Shown piece by piece: positions 8,101-10,559 of a stretch of 10,559 bases of DNA. The notes beneath the pieces are model-generated. The model did no database searches. It was not told where the DNA came from and worked only from the letters and a program-made list of their open reading frames with translations. Origin of the DNA: Temnopleurus reevesii (taxonomy: Eukaryota; Echinodermata; Echinoidea; Temnopleuroida; Temnopleuridae); NCBI GenBank assembly GCA_036244855.1, contig BQKZ01001745.1:27583-38141 (forward strand), written 5' to 3'. Every line of letters starts with the position of its first letter. Position 1 is the stretch's first letter. A program made the position numbers and the translations under genes.

Positions 8101-9889
8101 CATGTTCCTTACACAGATCAGCTATCATCGTCAACTCCTCCTCACTGTACAGCTAATAAAACAACAATATAAACTTCATCACTGATACATAGTACGTCAT
8201 GTTCCTTACACAGATCAGCTATCATCGTCAACTCCTCCTCACTGTACAGCTAATAAAACAACAATATATACCTCATCACTGATACACAGTTTACACAGTT
8301 CAACCTAAATAGTGCATCATATACACAGGGTTCCTGCACCTTCCATTAAAAAATATCCATGACTTTTCCATGACTTTTCCATGCTTATTCGTCAATTTTC
8401 CATGACAATATTAACCTCACAAGGCTCACAATCTATCTGTTTCAAGTAAATCTGAGACAAACATATTTAACTGTCATTACATAAAAAGAAACAAAATAAA
8501 CAAAGAGCCGGCCGAACATGATTTGGAGCTGAATTCTCAGCACTGTTTTGCAGTGCTCAGAAAAAAAAAATAAGTAGCTTAAAATAAACAAGTCACAAAC
8601 TACATGATTTTAAATCATAAGGTTAGAATAAGCAAATTCATCAATTTCCAAGACTTTTCCATGATGTAGTTTGATTTTGTTATTTTTCATGAATTTTCCA
8701 GGCCTGGAAAAACAAATGAAAAATTCCATGACTTTCTCAGGTTTTCCATGACTGCTGGAACTCTGTATACAGTACATCAACTATATTCTTCTAAGCGCAT
8801 AGGGACTTTTGCATGATTGTGTAATGCGCTATATAACATGTTTCATTATCATTATAATTATCAAACACAGTACATCATACACAGAATATCATACACAGAA
8901 CATCATTTTACATTGTACATTCACTACTTTCAGTGTGTTCTGTCAACATTTCCATGCTTACTTTTCCAAGAGGGTTATTTGGATTATTAACGACGATGGC
9001 TTTGGTCTTCTCATTGAAGAGACTCTTCAGTTCCTCCTTATCAAGATAGAAGTCCTTAGTGGATGTCACACCTTCGTTCTTCTGTTAATGGAAACAAAAA
9101 TGGAAAAGAATATTAGGGCTGATACATCCTAGTTCTCATATGAATGAAAACGTGGAAAAATCAATGAATCACTACAGAATAGACAGTTATGCAATCTGTC
9201 CATGTCAAGAAATATTGATTCAAAGGATCGCATTATCGTTTGAAAAAATTGCAACCGTTCCTATAACTCTTATGGCTTGAAGTTCACACTACGTACATAT
9301 CCATGGGAGAGAGGAAAGAGCAAAATACACTCAATAGAATAGCCTAAATTTCTATTTCAGATTACACTGTTTCAGGGACTGAACATAAGAATGGCAAAGG
9401 AACTATAACTGGCTCTCCTAGAGCCTATCAAGGATTTTTTTAAATCTGTTAAAATTATTTTGTTTGGGGGGGCCTAATTTGGGTGTTTAAAAAGTGAGAT
9501 TTGGGTTACAAGGAGCTCTATGAATCAGCCCCCCCCCCCAAAAAGCATTTATGGGGAGCTTGAGGAGAGGGATTGCTCTCACTCCCCTTTAATTCAAGTC
9601 CCTGACTGATTGTCTGGAAGTGGTGATAAGTGTGTAATCCATTTATATCCTTCATATCATTTCCCAGATCAATCCAAATCCCTTGTGCAGAAGGGGGCTG
9701 GCCCCAACATTTCCATATAAAGGACTTCAAACTCTGTTAGAAAACTACTTGTAATGGACAAATATGATACTGAAAATATAAGATAAATGATTGAAGTCTT
9801 ACCGGTCTGAGAGGGATGAACCTTGGCACTCCTCTAGCCATTCTAACCATGGGCTCATAGCAGTCAAAGAAAGGCTCTATGATGATTAC
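2044..9889 (-). CDS. KYAT3: Kynurenine aminotransferase / cysteine-S-conjugate beta-lyase, partial split gene (9 exons)
   Basis: Spliced as 9889-9803, 9081-8962, 8055-7935, 7124-7048, 6327-6238, 5093-4907, 3851-3781, 2786-2700 and 2100-2044, the minus strand gives about 298 codons with no stop before TAA at 2046-2044. Every internal junction is GT-AG and every phase matches. The family is PLP-dependent fold type I. It transaminates kynurenine to kynurenic acid with a 2-oxo acid acceptor and also cleaves cysteine S-conjugates. Seen in order: [54 protein letters not shown] (catalytic lysine in SAGK), [15 protein letters not shown] and YIRFCFIK (arginine expected to bind the substrate carboxylate). 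Family members are about 420-455 residues, so roughly 130-150 N-terminal residues lie beyond the right edge. ECYF..LP.ELEVKR and PIIPDGGYF resemble KYAT3, while EPFFDCYEP and CPT...Q recall KYAT1, so the paralogue is uncertain; the symbol is a best guess. Family assignment is very secure. Confidence 0.93.
2101..2699 (-). other. KYAT last intron, no other feature
   Basis: A 599-nt intron, GTATGT...TTTCAG. It is AT-rich, with a run of T at about 2487-2495. No inverted-repeat element or ORF was recognised. Confidence 0.8.
2700..2786 (-). CDS. KYAT3: KYAT exon h, substrate-binding arginine exon (YIRFCFIK)
   Basis: This 87-nt exon, phase 0/0, encodes [18 protein letters not shown] and then [22 protein letters not shown] is a strongly conserved stretch. 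The Arg of IRFCF is the residue that binds the alpha-carboxylate of amino acid substrates in fold type I aminotransferases. The acceptor is TATTCAG|GGC and the donor is ATCAAG|GTATGT. Confidence 0.94.
2985..3144. mobile_element. 160-bp MITE with TAA target-site duplication (PIF/Harbinger-like)
   Basis: The left end GGGGGTGTTGTTCAAAA matches the reverse complement of the right end (GGGGTGTTGTTCAAAA), about 16 bp of terminal inverted repeat. The element is flanked on both sides by TAA (2982-2984 and 3145-3147). A 3-bp TWA target duplication is the signature of PIF/Harbinger transposons. It is non-coding inside, so non-autonomous. Confidence 0.8.
3219..3318. repeat. Inverted repeat with 12-bp perfect arms
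   Basis: ACTGGTTCAACA at 3219-3230 is the exact reverse complement of TGTTGAACCAGT at 3307-3318. Outside the arms TTTATC and GATAAA also pair loosely, so this may be a small MITE of about 120 bp. Confidence 0.5.
3335..3369. repeat. Small hairpin ATTGAGCCA / TGGCTCAAT
   Basis: Nine-base perfect arms at 3335-3343 and 3361-3369 with a 17-base loop, immediately after the inverted repeat at 3219-3318. No known role in an intron. Confidence 0.45.
3781..3851 (-). CDS. KYAT3: KYAT exon g, [12 protein letters not shown] segment
   Basis: This 71-nt exon, phase 1 to 0, encodes (G)[19 protein letters not shown], then TKTQ. It corresponds to the variable loop plus the YDYKFVKWMT-like helix of vertebrate KYAT3. 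The loop is shorter than in vertebrates, lacking several residues around the DxxD stretch. The acceptor is CATATAG|GT and the donor is ACACAG|GTGAGA. Confidence 0.9.
4250..4306. repeat. Two adjacent perfect palindromes (14 bp and 20 bp)
   Basis: TACATGTACATGTA at 4250-4263 and CATTGCTACATGTAGCAATG at 4287-4306 are each perfectly self-complementary and share the ACATGT core. They are 23 bases apart. Confidence 0.7.
4568..4587. repeat. Poly-T tract
   Basis: Twenty consecutive T. On the minus strand it is an A run, and it could be the tail of an old retroposed insert. No adjacent SINE or LINE body was recognised. Confidence 0.7.
4907..5093 (-). CDS. KYAT3: KYAT exon f, [14 protein letters not shown] and PDGGYF segment
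   Basis: This is the longest exon here: 187 nt, phase 0 to 1, 62 residues from [11 protein letters not shown] through [19 protein letters not shown] to [18 protein letters not shown]. It starts the C-terminal small domain, and the PDGGYF strand lines the substrate pocket in this family. The charged helix [14 protein letters not shown] is typical. The acceptor is TTTGTAG|GAG and the donor is CATCTAG|GTGAGT. The split G|GT codon makes Gly with the next exon. Confidence 0.94.
5293..5390. repeat. Small inverted-repeat element, TGGCT..TTATTCAC ends
   Basis: TGGCTCTTATTCACGTTTAT at the left pairs with GTGAATAAGTGAATAAGCCA at 5371-5390, with a short insertion in the left arm. Both arms contain an internal TTATTCAC direct repeat. 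At about 98 bp it could be a decayed MITE. Confidence 0.5.
5708..5866. mobile_element. 159-bp MITE with ~36-bp ends and nested hairpins
   Basis: The left end begins GGGAGGTGTTTCATCAAG and the right end, in reverse complement, begins GGGGGGTGTTTCATCAAT. Both go on to ATTTGTCGCAG-GACAA, giving arms of about 36 bp with three mismatches. Nested inside are TTGTCGCAGCGACAA (5728-5742), a CCGACAGTT/AACTGTCGG stem (5754-5762 and 5771-5779) and the perfect palindrome GTCAGCGCTGAC (5817-5828). It is non-coding. The superfamily was not determined, because no clean target duplication is visible. Confidence 0.8.
6238..6327 (-). CDS. KYAT3: KYAT exon e, LGWSIGP segment
   Basis: This 90-nt exon, phase 0/0, encodes 30 residues: [16 protein letters not shown], then [14 protein letters not shown]. 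It continues the GWK/LGW junction after the PLP lysine. The CPT..Q piece resembles KYAT1 more than the CATPLQ of vertebrate KYAT3, which is one reason to leave the paralogue open. The acceptor is TTTATAG|CTT and the donor is ATACAG|GTATGT. Confidence 0.92.
6328..7047 (-). other. KYAT intron between exons d and e
   Basis: A 720-nt intron, GTGAGT...TTATAG. At about 6880-6985 there are spaced TATAACAAGA / TAGAACAAAATTC / TGTAACAAGA motifs that look like a decayed tandem or dispersed repeat. T runs occur at 6821-6844. Nothing else is supported. Confidence 0.8.
7048..7124 (-). CDS. KYAT3: KYAT exon d, PLP Schiff-base lysine exon
   Basis: This 77-nt exon, phase 1 to 0, encodes (A)[12 protein letters not shown], then [13 protein letters not shown]. 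The Lys in SAGK is the residue that forms the internal aldimine with PLP. Ile follows it where most relatives have Thr (SAGKTFS). The acceptor is ATTATCAG|CT and the donor is TGGAAG|GTGAGT. The split codon G|CT gives Ala between IRM and TLPGMW, which fits the family spacing. Confidence 0.93.
7396..7437 (+). repeat. 42-bp dispersed repeat, copy 1 (pairs with 8793-8834)
   Basis: AAGTGCATAGGGATTTTCAC...TATGCGCTATAT here matches AAGCGCATAGGGACTTTTGC...AATGCGCTATAT at 8793-8834, about 36 of 42 identities without a gap. The ends (AGCGCAT / ATGCGCT) are inverted to one another. It looks like a fragment of an interspersed repeat family. Confidence 0.65.
7620..7774 (+). mobile_element. Possible SINE-like insert with (AAG)n tail
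   Basis: A locally GC-richer block (TAGCGTTCACCTGATCGCTC, then CTCCGGGCCACTCCTGTGGC) is followed by an AT-rich joint and a pure AAG repeat (7761-7774). A body with a simple-repeat 3' tail is the layout of SINEs, and TAGCGTTCACCTG vaguely resembles a tRNA-type A box. No clear B box or target duplication was found, so this is tentative. Confidence 0.3.
7935..8055 (-). CDS. KYAT3: KYAT exon c, [12 protein letters not shown] segment (5' part tandemly duplicated)
   Basis: This 121-nt exon, phase 0 to 1, encodes 40 residues: [14 protein letters not shown], then [18 protein letters not shown], then SGNKFIRM, plus the first base of a split Ala codon. The SDEVYE motif carries the Asp that pairs with the PLP pyridine nitrogen and the Tyr that contacts its 3'-hydroxyl. 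The acceptor is TTTTATTAG|CTG and the donor is ATGG|GTGAGT. The first 77 nt of the exon plus 20 nt of intron are repeated twice more immediately upstream at 8076-8172 and 8173-8269. Only this innermost copy continues into EHLVYSGNK and has the donor, so it must be the one used for an intact enzyme. Confidence 0.94.
8076..8152 (-). pseudogene. Pseudo-exon: duplicate of the first 77 nt of KYAT exon c (copy 2)
   Basis: It encodes the same 25 residues as the functional exon, from [14 protein letters not shown] to SDE, with five synonymous differences. It has an intact acceptor (TTATTAG at its 5' side) but no donor: GAA|GTTTATATT is a poor 5' splice site. It is probably not used. Confidence 0.8.
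8173..8249 (-). pseudogene. Pseudo-exon: duplicate of the first 77 nt of KYAT exon c (copy 3)
   Basis: As copy 2, it encodes the same residues. It has the copy 2 form of Glu-Leu-Thr codons and the copy 1 form of the Asp and second Leu codons. Reading through it leads to YIVVLLAVQ and TGA, so inclusion would end the protein before the PLP lysine. Confidence 0.8.
8326..8765. mobile_element. hAT-like non-autonomous element (~440 bp)
   Basis: The left end is CAGGGTTCCTGCACCTTCCA. The right end in reverse complement is CAGAGTTCCAGCAGTCATGG. CAGGGTTC-type termini are typical of hAT transposons. TATACA flanks it on both sides (8320-8325 and 8766-8771); hAT elements usually make 8-bp duplications, so two bases would have changed. 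The interior repeats CCATGACTTTTCCATGAC motifs near both ends (for example 8366-8406 and 8644-8753). No ORF for a transposase. Confidence 0.65.
8793..8834 (+). repeat. 42-bp dispersed repeat, copy 2
   Basis: Second copy of the repeat at 7396-7437. AGCGCAT at its start and ATGCGCT near its end are inverted. Confidence 0.65.
8865..8906. repeat. 14-bp minisatellite, three units
   Basis: ACACAGTACATCAT, ACACAGAATATCAT and ACACAGAACATCAT start at 8865, 8879 and 8893. The first unit is identical over all 14 bases to 8090-8103 inside copy 2 of the duplicated KYAT exon, so the minisatellite may descend from that duplication. Confidence 0.7.
8962..9081 (-). CDS. KYAT3: KYAT exon b, NNPNNPLGK segment
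   Basis: This 120-nt exon, phase 0/0, gives 40 residues from [14 protein letters not shown] through [18 protein letters not shown]. The NPxNPLGK loop is a family hallmark, and its second Asn contacts the PLP ring oxygen in solved family members. The usual Thr of NTP is Asn here (NNPNNP). The acceptor is TTAACAG|AAG and the donor is GGAAAA|GTAAGC. The exon ends exactly at PLGK, where the next exon supplies LYSEEEL, the expected continuation. Confidence 0.93.
9082..9802 (-). other. KYAT intron between exons a and b
   Basis: A 721-nt intron, GTAAGA...TTAACAG. It has G-rich and C-rich runs (7 G at 9466-9472, 11 C at 9529-9539) and a short hairpin GGCTCTCCTAGAGCC at 9410-9424. A 70-codon minus-strand open frame at 9518-9730 has no recognisable motif. 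Confidence 0.8.
9529..9539. repeat. Poly-C run
   Basis: Eleven consecutive C, a G run on the transcribed strand, about 57 bases from the G run at 9466-9472 on the other strand. A simple repeat with unstable length. Confidence 0.7.
9803..9889 (-). CDS. KYAT3: KYAT exon a (most 5' exon visible), [12 protein letters not shown] segment
   Basis: This 87-nt exon in phase 0/0 encodes 29 residues from [18 protein letters not shown] to FIPLRP. The segment follows the GDE-type turn in the large PLP-binding domain; in known KYATs the aromatic/Asp-Cys-Tyr-Glu stretch lies near the active site. The donor is CCG|GTAAGAC and the acceptor is TGTAAG|GTAATC. The acceptor pyrimidine tract is made of a (GTTT)n microsatellite, which is unusual. 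The preceding exon should end in codons for about GDE and lies outside the window. Confidence 0.92.
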
Positions 9890-9890
9890 C

Positions 9891-9916
9891 TTACAAACAA
9901 ACAAACAAACAAACAG
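9891..9916. repeat. (CAAA)n microsatellite forming a splice acceptor tract
   Basis: TTACAAACAAACAAACAAAC continues to CAGACAAC. On the minus strand it reads (GTTT)n and ends in GTAAG directly at the KYAT exon a boundary, so it supplies the pyrimidine-rich tract of that 3' splice site. Confidence 0.85.
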
Positions 9917-10099
9917 ACAACAAGTCCAAATACATACTATTAAGTCCCATATGCTAAGCAAGCATTCAAAACCACAGAATTAAATTATTTTAGAAATCAA
10001 CACATTATAATGATTTCTTGATCAAAAAGTGAACAATGAGAAGGCGGCTTTGTGGTACAAGTAAACTTTCTTGAAAATACTAGTCGTCCTAAAAAGTCA

Positions 10100-10304
10100 T
10101 CCTGAAAAGGACCTATTTGTTGTTTTGATTGGCATGGTCTTACAATCTTAGATTTAAAGAGGTTTCTCATTCAATTCTGAATACTGGCGTAAATATTTAG
10201 AATTGAATGAGAAACTCCTTTAAATCTTAATTCATCATCACATCTTAAGTCACTCTCAGAACATGCTCATTGAAACATTTGCACTAGGAAGGTCCTTTTC
10301 AGGA
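10100..10304. mobile_element. Nested inverted-repeat element (MITE-like), two perfect or near-perfect stems
   Basis: The outer arms TCCTGAAAAGGACCT (10100-10114) and AGGTCCTTTTCAGGA (10290-10304) are exact reverse complements. An inner hairpin pairs 10150-10178 with 10199-10227: 29-base arms with two mismatches, a 20-base loop and the core TCTCATTCAATTCT. The whole is about 205 bp. No target duplication was identified and the superfamily is unknown. Confidence 0.65.
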
Positions 10305-10503
10305 ACCGTTTGATTTTAATGAATGTTTACTGGTTGTACCATAAAGCCATTACATTTATTGTTCTTCAATCAGTTAATCCTTCGATCAAAAACAGAAAAA
10401 TTGCTTTGTTTATTTGTAATTCAATATCTTCTGTATGTCTTGTATTCATAATTGACTTAGTATCCCCCATTATCTCTTTATCGGTCTTACTCCTCCTAAA
10501 TCT

Positions 10504-10559
10504 TCTCTCTCTCTCTTTCTGATGGTGTGTCTGTCAGTTTGTCAGTCTGTCAGCCTGTC
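10504..10559. repeat. (CT)n microsatellite followed by CTGTCAGT octamer repeat
   Basis: A CT dinucleotide run at about 10504-10516, then an 8-bp unit (CTGTCAGT, TTGTCAGT, CTGTCAGC) from 10531, cut off by the window end after CTGTC. Confidence 0.8.

Larger units (their letters stand above)
7979..8299. repeat. 97-bp tandem repeat duplicating a splice acceptor and exon start (3 full copies plus a decayed fourth)
   Basis: Copies start at 7979, 8076, 8173 and 8270, exactly 97 bp apart. Each full unit is 77 bp of KYAT exon c plus 20 bp of adjoining intron, including the TTTTATTAG acceptor. Copies 1 and 2 differ at five bases; all five are transitions that leave the encoded residues unchanged. Copy 3 combines copy 1 states at two sites with copy 2 states at three. 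The fourth copy keeps the first 21 bp and then has a deletion. Exon-like copies 2 and 3 lack the rest of the exon and its donor. Because 97 is not a multiple of three, using either outer acceptor runs into a TGA (8144-8142 or 8047-8045). Confidence 0.95.
8056..8961 (-). other. KYAT intron between exons b and c
   Basis: A 906-nt intron if the innermost acceptor is used, GTAAGC...TATTAG. It is filled mostly by the 97-bp tandem copies, a hAT-like insert (8326-8765), the second 42-bp repeat (8793-8834) and a 14-bp minisatellite (8865-8906). Confidence 0.85.
9890..10559 (-). other. Partial KYAT intron upstream of exon a
   Basis: 670 nt of the intron preceding exon a; its donor and the N-terminal exons lie outside the window. 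It contains the nested inverted-repeat element at 10100-10304 and simple repeats at its right edge. No exon was found here. Confidence 0.75.

Noticed and set aside
8076..8249. Mutually exclusive alternative exons
   Set aside because: The copies lack usable donors and the second half of the exon; they encode identical residues, so they would give no protein variety.
7979..8299. CRISPR-like array
   Set aside because: The repeats are directly adjacent 97-bp units with no spacers and are copies of a eukaryotic exon boundary.
8809..9132. 107-codon plus-strand open frame
   Set aside because: It is antisense to KYAT exon b and extends into intron repeats on both sides.
9737..9961. 74-codon minus-strand open frame starting upstream of exon a
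   Set aside because: It contains true exon a, but the [10 protein letters not shown] part is the translated GTTT microsatellite and the acceptor.

Overview
The window is eukaryotic genomic DNA. It is AT-rich and mostly non-coding, with a split gene on the minus strand and many short inverted-repeat transposons in its introns and flank. The protein, the intron sizes (about 0.6 to 1.1 kb) and the dense MITE load suggest an invertebrate animal. A marine deuterostome such as an echinoderm is my best guess, but that is an inference from style and not a proof.

One gene is recognisable: a kynurenine aminotransferase / cysteine-S-conjugate beta-lyase of the KYAT1/KYAT3 family (PLP fold type I aminotransferase). 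Nine exons, read right to left from 9889 to 2044, join through canonical GT-AG introns into one uninterrupted frame of about 298 codons ending in TAA. This is roughly the C-terminal two thirds of the enzyme. It includes the SDEVYE cofactor motif, the SAGK Schiff-base lysine and the substrate-binding arginine of YIRFCF. The N-terminal exons lie beyond position 10559. A possible AATAAA on the minus strand at 1798-1803 would end the transcript after a 3' UTR that contains a small MITE.

Layout by position: 1-311 is a MITE with terminal repeats of about 70 bp; 525-593 and 1814-1914 are two members of another palindromic family; 2044-9889 is the KYAT gene body; 9890-10559 is part of the next intron upstream. 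The introns hold a TAA-flanked 160-bp MITE (2985-3144), a 159-bp MITE with nested hairpins (5708-5866), a small inverted-repeat element (5293-5390), a 440-bp hAT-like element (8326-8765) and a nested hairpin element (10100-10304).

The most unusual structure is at 7979-8299. An exact 97-bp tandem repeat spans the 3' splice site and the first 77 nt of the exon that encodes the SDEVY motif. Three full copies and one decayed copy are present. The five differences between copies 1 and 2 are all synonymous in the KYAT frame. I saw no RNA gene, no CRISPR array, no bacterial-type operon and no second convincing protein-coding gene.
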